NCBI GenBank assembly: GCA_964420065.1
Contig: CAYQQK010000025.1
Location: 1 to 17,914 of the forward strand
Length of the DNA stretch: 17,914 nucleotides
Source of the DNA: CAYQQK01 sp964420065
Lineage (GTDB): Bacteria > Bacillota > Dethiobacteria > DTU022
Direction of reading: 5' to 3'
Part shown: in pieces, positions 1-7,979 of the stretch
Position numbering within the stretch: position 1 is the first letter of the stretch
Layout of the letters: the number at the start of each line of letters is the position of its first letter
The notes under the pieces: generated by a model
Seen by the model: the letters and a program-made list of their open reading frames with translations, nothing else
Database searches by the model: none
Told to the model about the DNA's origin: nothing
Translations under genes and position numbers: made by a program

Positions 1-54
1 ATTTTCATTGAACAATTTAACCCCCCTAGGGTGACATTTTCATTGAACATTGAC
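1..54. repeat. Direct repeat, probable end of an IS21-type insertion sequence
   Basis: The 14-base sequence ATTTTCATTGAACA occurs at 1-14 and again at 36-49, a 35-base period, separated by a C-run and CCTAGG. Read on the minus strand, the outer copy begins TGTCAATGTTCAATGAAAAT near position 54. IS21-family elements typically carry short repeated transposase-binding sites inside a TG-starting terminus, and this layout matches. If correct, the element lies to the left of the window and its edge is near position 54, about 35 bases past the stop of the neighbouring membrane-protein gene. No transposase gene is visible here, so the assignment is inference; two chance copies or another repeat class remain possible. 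Confidence 0.4.
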
Positions 55-89
55 AAGTTTTTCTACCAAACTGAAGCCTTTCCCGAGGT

Positions 90-1172
90 TCAATGGAACA
101 GTAGGACCAGAAAAGGGACGACACACTGTATCGTCAGAAGCCGCGCCAGTTGCAACATGCTCACTTCAAAGGGACGGGAATCCAGTTCAGCCGCCAGCAG
201 TATCATCGGCGTAAATCCTCCCGGGGCTGCAGCCAGATAACATGCAACTTTCTTCCATCCGGTAATATTATGTATCAGTTTTCCTAAACCGAATGACAAA
301 AACAAAACCAAGCCGGAAGCAATGGTTACGGGAAGAAATATTTTTTGGAAATGATGGAACATGTCGCCGGGAACACTGAGCCCGATGATAATACCGATCC
401 CGATTTGCATCAGAACATGAAAGCATCGCGGGGGCGGTTCCAATTTAACCCCGGCCATGGCTGTCCCGGCGGTAAAAGTTAGAGCACCCACCATCCCCCC
501 CGCCGGCAGTTTCAAAATGGAACCCAGATATCCTCCGACCACAGCGATGAAAATTGTTTTGAATAACGTCGGTGAACAGAAGCGCAAAAGATGTTTACGG
601 AACCTTCGGATCTTTTCCCCGGTACCCCAAAAATCCCGGATTTTACCGGCGATACTTGCCTGTGTCCCGTTTTGGGTTGCACCATGCCGGTGCTTGAACA
701 ATAGGGGAAACAGGATCAGAATCAAGATTAACCGGATCACCTGCAGCAAACCAACAGTAGCTGTATCGGCACCAATTGAATAGGCAACGATGCACATCAC
801 ATCCACACCACCGGGACTGGCACCCAGGATCGCGGTCCGGAGATCCAGTTTGGTCACGGTAAAAAGAAACAAGCCGACCCCGACGGTAATGGCAATGGAC
901 CACAGGGCGGTCAGGATGATCGGTTTGATAAGCGTATAAAACTGCTTGCACACTTCCCGGTTCAACCTGGTCCCGACATAAAGGCCCAGTATTATCTGTA
1001 AGGAAAGGAGGAAACCGGGAGGCGGCTGAGGAACGGTAAAACCGGTTGCCCCCAAAACCGCAATGATCGTAAACGCCCCCAGTAAAGCCGGGGTGGGTAC
1101 TCGCAACAGGTAAAAGATAATGGCTCCGATTGCTCCGATTAATAGCAGTAAAACCAAGTGCGCAAAGACCAT
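90..1172 (-). CDS. AbrB-family (COG3180) integral membrane protein
   Basis: Encodes 360 residues that are almost entirely hydrophobic helices separated by short Gly/Pro-rich loops. The layout suggests two similar halves (about residues 5-160 and 205-355) joined by a charged cytoplasmic-type stretch (about 160-205). This is the layout of the AbrB/PF05145 family, often mislabelled 'ammonia monooxygenase'. In E. coli, AbrB is a membrane protein named for an effect on aidB expression; its transport substrate, if any, is not established. The PGG and PxPxLLGA motifs in each half are family-like. The ATG at 1172 is preceded by GGAGGG at a workable distance, and the length is normal. The gene lies 140 bp past eno, is visibly more AT-rich than the other genes, and ends next to a possible insertion-sequence terminus. 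It may therefore be a later arrival with its own expression. Function beyond 'membrane protein' is unknown. Confidence 0.8.
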   Translation of the reverse strand: MVFAHLVLLLLIGAIGAIIFYLLRVPTPALLGAFTIIAVLGATGFTVPQPPPGFLLSLQIILGLYVGTRLNREVCKQFYTLIKPIILTALWSIAITVGVGLFLFTVTKLDLRTAILGASPGGVDVMCIVAYSIGADTATVGLLQVIRLILILILFPLLFKHRHGATQNGTQASIAGKIRDFWGTGEKIRRFRKHLLRFCSPTLFKTIFIAVVGGYLGSILKLPAGGMVGALTFTAGTAMAGVKLEPPPRCFHVLMQIGIGIIIGLSVPGDMFHHFQKIFLPVTIASGLVLFLSFGLGKLIHNITGWKKVACYLAAAPGGFTPMILLAAELDSRPFEVSMLQLARLLTIQCVVPFLVLLFH

Positions 1173-1232
1173 GGACCCTCCGTTTTAAACTACCATAGAT
1201 TTGCCGGAAATCGATGCTGCGAATGTTAATTC

Positions 1233-1263
1233 AGCATACCATATCCGGTTGCCCCCGGTTCAA
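1233..1263 (-). promoter_or_regulatory. Weak candidate promoter for the AbrB-family gene
   Basis: On the minus strand, TTGAAC (1258-1263) is followed after 19 bases by TATGCT (1233-1238), which is preceded by TG to give an extended -10. A TGCTG/CAGCA imperfect inverted repeat (about 1216-1237) overlaps the -10. The spacer is longer than ideal, so this is a tentative call. It would let the membrane-protein gene be transcribed separately from eno. No clear terminator is visible after eno. Confidence 0.25.
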
Positions 1264-1312
1264 TTACCCGCGATTGCCGTTCACCCCAAAGAAACAGGGA
1301 GGACACCAACGG

Positions 1313-2599
1313 TTATGTTGTTGACCTGCTTTTAAAGGCAGACCGGCCGGCAAAACGGGCCGTTTTACCCAGGTGTTCCTCGATACGTAAAAGCTGATTG
1401 TATTTTGCCACCCGGTCCACCCGTGACGGGGCGCCCGTTTTGATTGCTCCTGCACCGGTGGCTACGGCCAGATCGGCAATGAAAGTATCTTCCGTTTCCC
1501 CGGAACGATGCGAGATGATGCATGAATAGCCGGCATGGACAGCCAGGGCAATGGTATCGAGGGTTTCGGTGAGGGTGCCGATCTGGTTCAGTTTGATCAA
1601 GATCGAGTTGGCATTGCCGCCGGAAATACCCCGAACCAGTCGTTCCGGGTTGGTGGCAAAAAGGTCGTCCCCGACCAGGCGGATCTTTGCACCGAGAGCT
1701 TCGGTTAAATTACGCCATCCCGTCCAGTCTTCTTCACCCAACCCGTCTTCAATGCTGATTACCGGATAACGATCGACCAGATCGCAATAATAGTCGATCA
1801 GTGCGGCGGTGGAAAAGTTACGACCTTCAAGGCGGTAGGTGCCTTCATGCAAGAGTTCGGTTGCCGCCACATCGAGGGCCAGATAAACGTCTTGCCCCGG
1901 ACGATAGCCGGCTGCAGCGACAGCCTCGACAATCAAATCGAGGACCGCTGTTGTCGTCGGCAGATCGGGCGCAAATCCACCTTCATCGCCGACAGCAGTA
2001 CTGAGCCCGCGGTCGCCGAGGAGCTGTTTGAGGTGATGGAAGACTTCGGTCCCCATACGCAGGGCCTCGCTGTAACAGCCTGCCCCGGTGGGGATGATCA
2101 TAAATTCCTGGACATCCACGGTATTGCCGGCGTGCCGCCCGCCGTTGAGCACGTTCATCATCGGGGCCGGCAGCAGGGAAACACCAACCCCCCCGAGATA
2201 GCGGTAAAGCGGCAGGTCCAGCAGCGCCGCGGCAGCGCGGGCGCAAGCCAGCGAAACCCCCAAAATGGCGTTGGCGCCGAGGCGCCCTTTGTTCGGGCTG
2301 CCGTCGGCCTCGATCATGGCCCGATCAAGGCACCGCTGCTCCAGAACACTCATGCCAGCCAGCAACGGGGCCAGTTCCCGGTGCACGTTTTCGACCGCTC
2401 CGAGGACCCCTTTCCCGAAATAGCGCCGCGGATCGCCGTCCCGCAGTTCAATCGCTTCAAAGGCGCCCGTGGAGGCCCCCGAAGGTACGGCCGCCCGACC
2501 GATCCAGCCCCCCTCGAGGGATACTTCCACTTCCAGGGTTGGGTTGCCACGAGAATCGAGTATCTCGCGAGCCTTGATCCGGCTGATCAGGTCTTCCAT
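1313..2599 (-). CDS. eno: Enolase (phosphopyruvate hydratase)
   Basis: Cytosolic enolase, converting 2-phosphoglycerate to phosphoenolpyruvate in glycolysis and the reverse in gluconeogenesis. The 428-residue length is normal. N-terminal capping domain: residues 1-135, with the DSRGNPT segment and the mobile-loop PSGASTG at 39-45. The barrel follows: His156 in the NGGRHAGN loop, Glu165 in VQEF, Glu206 in GDEGG, metal ligands Asp243, Glu284 and Asp311, catalytic Lys336 in ILIK, His364 in SHRSGE, and Lys387 in KTGAPSR. All expected catalytic positions are therefore present. The NGG-x-HA-x-N loop has Gly where Asp is usual, a minor change. The ATG at 2599 has AAGGAG ten bases upstream. It is the last gene of the pgk-tpiA-gpmI-eno run, separated from gpmI by 152 bp. 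Many Firmicutes have secG next; here a membrane protein gene follows. Confidence 0.97.
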   Translation of the reverse strand: MEDLISRIKAREILDSRGNPTLEVEVSLEGGWIGRAAVPSGASTGAFEAIELRDGDPRRYFGKGVLGAVENVHRELAPLLAGMSVLEQRCLDRAMIEADGSPNKGRLGANAILGVSLACARAAAALLDLPLYRYLGGVGVSLLPAPMMNVLNGGRHAGNTVDVQEFMIIPTGAGCYSEALRMGTEVFHHLKQLLGDRGLSTAVGDEGGFAPDLPTTTAVLDLIVEAVAAAGYRPGQDVYLALDVAATELLHEGTYRLEGRNFSTAALIDYYCDLVDRYPVISIEDGLGEEDWTGWRNLTEALGAKIRLVGDDLFATNPERLVRGISGGNANSILIKLNQIGTLTETLDTIALAVHAGYSCIISHRSGETEDTFIADLAVATGAGAIKTGAPSRVDRVAKYNQLLRIEEHLGKTARFAGRSAFKSRSTT

Positions 2600-2751
2600 T
2601 GATCACACTCTCCTTCATGAAAAAGCATTGTTTTCAGTGCGGGCCCCGTTCCGACGACGTCCTCCATTGCGGCCCTGCTCTGCCGTCATAACACGATCCC
2701 CCCGGCGAAGCAGGCGGCCAATCCCGATCCGATCGTCCCTTGTTTTCACCT

Positions 2752-4308
2752 TTACTGCTTTTTTGCAGAAGCTGCCCGGAACCGGATCATGCTACGCCCG
2801 GTCATTTCCGGTGCAGGAGCCAGACCGGCCAGGTCAAGCACGGTGGGAGCAACATCGGCCAGAAAACCGATGCGGCGCAGAGCCGCCACCCCGCCGCCGG
2901 CCACCAGCAAGGGGACCGGGTTGGTGGTATGGGCAGTGTGACACCCACCCCCCGGCTCGAGCATCTGTTCGACATTACCGTGATCGCTGCATACCACCAG
3001 GGCCCGGCCCCGGATCAGCGCCTCCGCCGCCAGAACGCCAAGAGCGCGATCAACTGTTTCGACAGCCCGAATCGCCGCTTCAAGGCAACCGGTATGCCCG
3101 ACCATATCAAGGTTGGCATAATTGGCCACGATACAGGGAAAGGTGCTCCCCCGCAAGTGTTCCAGCAGCACTTCCGTTACCGCCCGGGCGCTCATCTCCG
3201 GCTGGAGATCGTAGGTTGCGACATTGGGCGAGGGGACCAGGATCCGCTCCTCCCCGGGAAAAGGCTTTTCCCGGCCCCCGTTGAAAAAAAAGGTGACATG
3301 AGCATATTTTTCCGTCTCCGCAACCCGCAGTTGTTTCAGGCCGCATTGCGAAAACACCTCGCCCAGGGTTCCGATCAGGTATTCCGGCGGATAGGCAACC
3401 GGTACCGGCAAAGTGCGATCGTATTCGGTCATGGTTACAAAAAAAGGGGAAGGTGGCTGCGGCCCCCGGTCAAAATAAGGGAAATCACTCTCAACGAAAG
3501 CACGGCTGATCTGGCGGGCCCGGTCCGGTCGAAAATTATAAAAAATTATACTGTCCCCGGATTTGATCACGGCCAGCGGCGGCCCGGCCGGCCCGGCGGT
3601 AATTACCGCCGGCTGTACGAATTCATCCGTTTCACCCCGGGCGTACGCCTGCCCGAGAGCGGTCACGGGGTCCGGGGCGTTGATCCCTTCCCCACGAACG
3701 TAGGCCTGGTAAGCCCGTGCAGTGCGACGCCAGCGGCGATCCCGGTCCATGGCATAATAACGCCCGATCACCGTGGCTACCTGCCCCAAACCGCTGTTCT
3801 TGCTACGCCGGTGAAGATCTTCCAAAAAAGGTCCGGCGCTACTCGGCGGCACGTCCCGCCCGTCGAGAATGGCATGGATATAAACTTTTTTGAGACCGTT
3901 TCGACGGGTTAGCTCAAGCAAGGCCAGCAGGTGGTCGTAATGGCTATGCACCCCGCCGTCCGAAACCAGACCGATCAGGTGCAAGTTGCCGCCCCGATCG
4001 CGGGCCTGTTCGACCGCCTTGAGCAGAACGGGATTTAAAAAAAAATCTCCCGTCCGAATGGCCCGGGTGATCCGGGTCAGTTCCTGGTAAACAACACGCC
4101 CGGCGCCGATATTGAGGTGCCCAACCTCGGAGTTGCCCATTTGCCCCGGCGGCAATCCCACTGCTTCCCCGGAGGCCCGGAGTAAGGCCCGGGGGTGCTC
4201 CCGGAAAAGACGATTGAGGTGAGGGGTGGACGCAAGCCGGATCGCGTTGCCGTCCGTTTCGCGGCGGCACCCCCATCCGTCCAAAATCAACAGAAGGACC
4301 GGTTTCAC
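2752..4308 (-). CDS. gpmI: 2,3-bisphosphoglycerate-independent phosphoglycerate mutase
   Basis: Interconverts 3- and 2-phosphoglycerate through a phosphoserine intermediate, with manganese as the usual cofactor in Firmicutes. The 518 residues are normal for the family. Visible motifs: LDGWG at 9-13 (Asp10 metal ligand), the phosphoacceptor Ser60 in GQMGNSEVGHLNIGAGR, DGRDVPP in the transferase domain, NYANLDMVGHTG, SDHGN and HTAHT in the C-terminal alkaline-phosphatase-like half. The ANLDMVGH motif has Leu where Pro is usual. The start is a GTG whose first bases overlap the tpiA stop in a 4-base GTGA overlap. GGGAGG lies ten bases upstream inside tpiA, so translation is probably coupled. It belongs to the pgk-tpiA-gpmI-eno block. 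Confidence 0.96.
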   Translation of the reverse strand: MKPVLLLILDGWGCRRETDGNAIRLASTPHLNRLFREHPRALLRASGEAVGLPPGQMGNSEVGHLNIGAGRVVYQELTRITRAIRTGDFFLNPVLLKAVEQARDRGGNLHLIGLVSDGGVHSHYDHLLALLELTRRNGLKKVYIHAILDGRDVPPSSAGPFLEDLHRRSKNSGLGQVATVIGRYYAMDRDRRWRRTARAYQAYVRGEGINAPDPVTALGQAYARGETDEFVQPAVITAGPAGPPLAVIKSGDSIIFYNFRPDRARQISRAFVESDFPYFDRGPQPPSPFFVTMTEYDRTLPVPVAYPPEYLIGTLGEVFSQCGLKQLRVAETEKYAHVTFFFNGGREKPFPGEERILVPSPNVATYDLQPEMSARAVTEVLLEHLRGSTFPCIVANYANLDMVGHTGCLEAAIRAVETVDRALGVLAAEALIRGRALVVCSDHGNVEQMLEPGGGCHTAHTTNPVPLLVAGGGVAALRRIGFLADVAPTVLDLAGLAPAPEMTGRSMIRFRAASAKKQ

Positions 4309-5069
4309 CGGCCGGCCGCCTCCCGGGCTGCCGTCACCAGGGCCAGGAAGGTATCTTCCTGCAGGCTCGCCCCACCCACCAGGGCACCATGCACTCCGGG
4401 TAAGGAGACAAATGCACCGATATTGGAAGCGTTAACACTGCCGCCGTACTGGACTCGCAAGGCGGCGGCCTCCGATCCGAAGTAACGGGCCGCCTCGGAA
4501 GCGATCAGGCGGGCGGCGGCACCCGCATCGGCTGCAGAAGCGGCCATTCCGGTGCCGATCGCCCAAACCGGCTCGTAGGCAATGACCAGGGCCGCCGCCG
4601 CCGTTGCCGGAAGTCCCTCCAGCACCGCCTGCAACTGCCGCTGCAAAACCGCCTCGGTTTGATCCTGCCGCCGTTCCGCATCGGTTTCTCCCACGCAGAG
4701 AATGGGCTTCAAACCCGACTGCAGGGCGGCGCGGACCTTTTGGGCGGCAAAATGATCGTCTTCACCAAAAAGATGGCGCCGTTCGGAATGACCGATAATA
4801 ACATGGCTTGCTTCAAACTCCAGGAGCATGGCCGCGGAAACTTCACCGGTATAGGCGCCATGATCTTCCCAGTGCATGTTCTGGGCGCCCAATGCAATCT
4901 TGCTTCCCCGCAAAGCCCCGGCGGCGGCGGATAGGGCGGTAAAAGGGGGGCAAATCAAAAGGTCTACCCCGGAAATTTGATCTTCATTCCGGCGGATCCG
5001 GCGACAGAAAGCCGCCGTTTCGGCAGCGGTCTTGTGCATTTTCCAGTTGGCGGCAATGATCAGGTTCAT
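4305..5069 (-). CDS. tpiA: Triosephosphate isomerase
   Basis: Interconverts dihydroxyacetone phosphate and glyceraldehyde 3-phosphate in the cytosol. From the chosen ATG the protein is 254 residues, the usual size. NWKMHK at 8-13 carries the catalytic Lys10; His94 sits in GHSERR and Glu166 in AYEPVWAIGTG, which leads into the flexible lid. The phosphate-binding YGGSV and ALVGGASL segments close the barrel. The open frame extends eight codons further to a TTG at 5093. The ATG at 5069 is preferred because GGGAG lies ten bases upstream and the family starts right before this strand. It follows pgk by 30 bases and overlaps gpmI by four, so one transcript is likely. Confidence 0.97.
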   Translation of the reverse strand: MNLIIAANWKMHKTAAETAAFCRRIRRNEDQISGVDLLICPPFTALSAAAGALRGSKIALGAQNMHWEDHGAYTGEVSAAMLLEFEASHVIIGHSERRHLFGEDDHFAAQKVRAALQSGLKPILCVGETDAERRQDQTEAVLQRQLQAVLEGLPATAAAALVIAYEPVWAIGTGMAASAADAGAAARLIASEAARYFGSEAAALRVQYGGSVNASNIGAFVSLPGVHGALVGGASLQEDTFLALVTAAREAAGR

Positions 5070-5099
5070 ATTTTTCACTCTCCCGTAATTCAATTTCCT

Positions 5100-6314
5100 T
5101 TAACACCGGCTACGATCGCGAAGAGCGGTCAGGCCGGGCAGTTCCTTTCCTTCCAGGAACTCAAGGGTAGCCCCGCCACCGGTGGAAATAAAGGAAAACC
5201 GATCCGCCAACCCTAGTTTTTCCAGGGCGGCGACCATATCTCCGCCGCCGGCCACAGAAAAAGCCTTGCTCCCGGTGATCGCGCGGGCCACCAAAGCAGT
5301 ACCCCGATCGAACGGGGGCACCTCGAAGACCCCGAGAGGGCCGTTCCAAAAAAGCAGCACCGCCGTCACCACTTCCCGGGCAAAAGTTGTTGCAGTTTCC
5401 GGACCGATATCCACCGCTTTCCACCCGGCGGGGACCGCCCCGGGAACGACAACCCGGGTTGAACTGTTTGGCTCAAGGCGGGCGGCAATGATTAGATCCG
5501 TCGGGAGCAGCAGCCGGCAGCAGCTTTTAGCGCTTTGTGCAAACAGGTTCCGAGCTGCATCCAGCATTCCTGGTTCCACAAGGGAATCGCCAAGGTTGTA
5601 ACCCTGGGCAGCAAGGAAGGTGTTGGCCATGCCCCCGCCGATGAGCAGTTTTTCCGCCGTGTTGAGGAAGCGGCGGATGACCGCGATCTTGTCGGAAACC
5701 TTGGCCCCGCCCATGATTACCGTCAGCGGGCGGCCGGAGTGTTCCCTCAAACCCTGTAAAACATCAATCTCTTTTGCCACCAGTAACCCCGCCGCCGCAG
5801 GGAGCAATGCAGCCACCCCGACCGTGGAGGCATGGGCCCGGTGGACAGCCCCGAAGGCGTCATTTACATAAAGATCCGCCAGCTCGGCCAGCTTTTGCGC
5901 CAGGACGGTCCCATTTGTTTCCTCGCCCGGTTCAAATCGGATGTTTTCCAGCAGAAGAATCGAACCTGGTGCAGCCTCCTCAACCGCACACCGTACCGCC
6001 GCACCCACGACCTGGTCGAGTTTGCGCACCGGCCGGTTCAAAAGTGCTTCGAGGCGGTCCGCAACCGGATCAAGGCGCAGTGCGGGCACCACCTTGCCTT
6101 TGGGACGGCCAAGATGGGAGGCAAGGATCACAACCCGGGTACCGCGCTCCAGCAACAGCTTAATCGTTGGTAAAGCAGCACGAATGCGAGTATCGTCGGC
6201 CACCCGCCCCTTTTCCAGCGGTACGTTGAAATCAACCCGCAGGAGCACCCTCCGGCCCGCGACATCAAGATCGGCCACATTTATTTTTTCCCGGGGCACC
6301 GATTTCACCACCAT
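5100..6314 (-). CDS. pgk: Phosphoglycerate kinase
   Basis: Transfers phosphate between 1,3-bisphosphoglycerate and ADP, the first ATP-forming step of lower glycolysis. The 404 residues cover both domains: RVDFNVPL and SHLGRPKG bind substrate in the N-terminal half. LLLENIRF, VNDAFGAVHRAHAS, GGAKVSDKI, NGPLGVFE, the GGGD segment and ISTGGGATLEFLEGKELPG form the rest and the nucleotide site. The N-terminus carries a few residues more than usual. The ATG at 6314 has no visible Shine-Dalgarno sequence. A GTG at 6299 (codon 6) has a poor GGTGG upstream and is an alternative start. A strong extended -10 lies only about 16 bases before the ATG. Genes for GAPDH and its regulator CggR, which commonly precede pgk in Firmicutes, are not here. 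Confidence 0.97.
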   Translation of the reverse strand: MVVKSVPREKINVADLDVAGRRVLLRVDFNVPLEKGRVADDTRIRAALPTIKLLLERGTRVVILASHLGRPKGKVVPALRLDPVADRLEALLNRPVRKLDQVVGAAVRCAVEEAAPGSILLLENIRFEPGEETNGTVLAQKLAELADLYVNDAFGAVHRAHASTVGVAALLPAAAGLLVAKEIDVLQGLREHSGRPLTVIMGGAKVSDKIAVIRRFLNTAEKLLIGGGMANTFLAAQGYNLGDSLVEPGMLDAARNLFAQSAKSCCRLLLPTDLIIAARLEPNSSTRVVVPGAVPAGWKAVDIGPETATTFAREVVTAVLLFWNGPLGVFEVPPFDRGTALVARAITGSKAFSVAGGGDMVAALEKLGLADRFSFISTGGGATLEFLEGKELPGLTALRDRSRC

Positions 6315-6329
6315 TACGGCGATATGTAT

Positions 6330-6338
6330 ATTTTACCA
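6330..6338 (-). promoter_or_regulatory. Extended -10 promoter element before pgk
   Basis: Minus-strand TGGTAAAAT is a close match to the extended -10 consensus (TGnTATAAT). A TTGAGA lies upstream with only 14 bases between, so no well-spaced -35 is seen; extended -10 promoters often do without one. Transcription would start near 6323-6324, leaving a leader of only about ten bases before the ATG at 6314. It offers separate control of the glycolytic block from the upstream rpoN gene. Confidence 0.5.
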
Positions 6339-6486
6339 CAAAATCCTGTTCTCAAACGGGGCCCCCTGCGGAAGAAGGTGACCTCAAAAAAGAACACACC
6401 AAATTCCGGCCGGACCCTTCTTGAAAAAAGAAGCTCGTGCCTCCGTTTTTTGTTCAGTGGACACTGGACGAAATGCAGGAAAGCCT

Positions 6487-7896
6487 CTAGTTAAGTCGCC
6501 GCCGTTTGTGTGAAGGAGGGATATCGATCTCTTCACGATACTTGGCTACGGTACGACGGGAGATAACGATCCCTCTTTGTTTGAGCATCCCTGCCAGTTG
6601 CTTGTCACTGAAGGGTTTCTGCAGATCATCCTGCTCGATCAAATCGCGCAGGTGGGATTTGATGCTTAAAGAAGAATGATCTTTGCCCCCAAGACCGGGA
6701 AGGCCGCTGCAGAAAAAAAACTTGATCGGGAAAAGGCCACGCGGGGTCTGGATATATTTGTTGGCCGTAGCGCGGCTGACGGTGGATTCGTGCAATCCCA
6801 CCCGCCCGGCCACCTCCTTCAATGTCAACGGCCGGAGCATCTTGATACCTTCATCGAGGAATTTGCGCTGAATGGCTACAACCGCTGTAGCCACCCGGTA
6901 CAGGGTCAGCCGCCGCTGCTCAATACTGCGGATCAACCAAAGAGCACGCTCTAGCTTGCTTTTAATAAAACCGGTAAGGCGATCATCGGAAAAACCATCT
7001 TTGAGAATTTCCCGGTAAAAAGGATCGATTATCAAGTGGGGAGTGCTGCCGTCGTTGATTGTAACAACGTAATCGTCACTTACCTTTTCCACGATCAGAT
7101 CCGGTACAATATAACGGACTTTGACTCCGGCGCCGTAAATATTGCCCGGTTTCGGATTAAGGGTACGAATAAAGGCCACCGCTTCCTGAACCTGTTGCTG
7201 ATCACAACCCAGGCAGGAAGCAATATGGCGATAACGGCCATCAGCGGCGGCGGGCAGGTGCCGCCGGACAATATCAACGGCCAGGGGTGGGGGTAATGCA
7301 AGCGCATTCAGTTGCAACATCAGGCATTCCCGGAGGTTGCGACTGCCGACTCCGGTCGGTTCAAGGCTTTGGACAATAGCAAGGGCTTGCTCCAACTCTT
7401 CCACCGTAACCCCGGGAGAAACAGCCAGTTCCCCGAGTTCACCCCTGAGATAACCGTTGCTGTCGAGGTTCCCAACCAGGTAAGCAGCCATGGCATATTC
7501 TTCCGGTGCCAGGGACAGCAACCGGAGCTGTTCAAGAAGGTCCTCAACCATGCTTTTTTCTTCACCCGGATAATTTTCAATCGAGTGGTACTGTTCACGG
7601 AACGACGCGCCGCCGGAGACGGCAAATTGATCCGTTCCGGTATCGCGCAGGTAGTCTTCCCAGGGAAATTCATCTTCCCGGCGCTCCTCCTGCTCCTGTT
7701 TGTCCGGAGCAATTTCTTCCCGCGCCTTGACTTCCCCTTCAAACATTTCCAGAACCGGGTTTTCGAGCAACTCCTGCTGCACAAAATCGAGCAGCTCGAC
7801 CGTAGAGTATTGCAACAGGGTAATCGCCAGTTTCAGTTCGGGGGTAAGGATCAGCTTTTGTGTTTGTTCCAGTTTTAATTGATAATCCAGCTTCAA
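6487..7896 (-). CDS. rpoN: RNA polymerase sigma-54 factor (RpoN/SigL)
   Basis: Alternative sigma factor that recognises -24/-12 promoters and needs an ATP-driven enhancer-binding activator. From the chosen TTG the protein is 469 residues. Region I is the start (LEQTQKLILTPELKLAI and following leucines), region II is the acidic stretch Glu/Asp-rich around residues 60-90, and the core-binding domain follows. A helix-turn-helix is visible (TLKEVAGRVGLHESTVSRA), followed by NKYIQTPRGLFPIKFFF. The C-terminal RpoN box reads SRRTVAKYRE, with Ser in place of the usual first Ala. The frame extends to a TTG at 7926, but the TTG at 7896 has AAGGGGG ten bases upstream and gives the typical family N-terminus. 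It lies 83 bases after whiA and 172 before pgk. No activator gene is in the window. Confidence 0.95.
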   Translation of the reverse strand: MKLDYQLKLEQTQKLILTPELKLAITLLQYSTVELLDFVQQELLENPVLEMFEGEVKAREEIAPDKQEQEERREDEFPWEDYLRDTGTDQFAVSGGASFREQYHSIENYPGEEKSMVEDLLEQLRLLSLAPEEYAMAAYLVGNLDSNGYLRGELGELAVSPGVTVEELEQALAIVQSLEPTGVGSRNLRECLMLQLNALALPPPLAVDIVRRHLPAAADGRYRHIASCLGCDQQQVQEAVAFIRTLNPKPGNIYGAGVKVRYIVPDLIVEKVSDDYVVTINDGSTPHLIIDPFYREILKDGFSDDRLTGFIKSKLERALWLIRSIEQRRLTLYRVATAVVAIQRKFLDEGIKMLRPLTLKEVAGRVGLHESTVSRATANKYIQTPRGLFPIKFFFCSGLPGLGGKDHSSLSIKSHLRDLIEQDDLQKPFSDKQLAGMLKQRGIVISRRTVAKYREEIDIPPSHKRRRLN

Positions 7897-7979
7897 TTTA
7901 TTCGCACCCCCTTCCCGGTAATACAAATTTCGACAATAATAAATATTCTCCTGCCGACCCCTGCAGCAAAGTCAGATTA

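Noticed and set aside
1847..2602. Plus-strand open frame of 251 codons antisense to eno
   Set aside because: Covers the conserved enolase exactly and encodes nothing recognisable.
2615..2689. 24-codon frame in the gpmI-eno gap ending at the eno ribosome site
   Set aside because: Short, Arg/Gly-rich, with a poor start context; typical of chance in G+C-rich DNA. The gap otherwise shows only the eno ribosome site.
2740..3912. Long plus-strand open frame (390 codons) antisense to gpmI
   Set aside because: The composition is Pro/Arg/Gly-rich as expected from antisense G+C-rich DNA, and the opposite strand is an intact mutase.
6395..6470. Hairpin-like segments with T-runs after rpoN as a terminator
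   Set aside because: The stems are short (four to six pairs), AT-rich or mismatched on the transcribed strand, and the T-runs lie in loops or are A-runs in the RNA.
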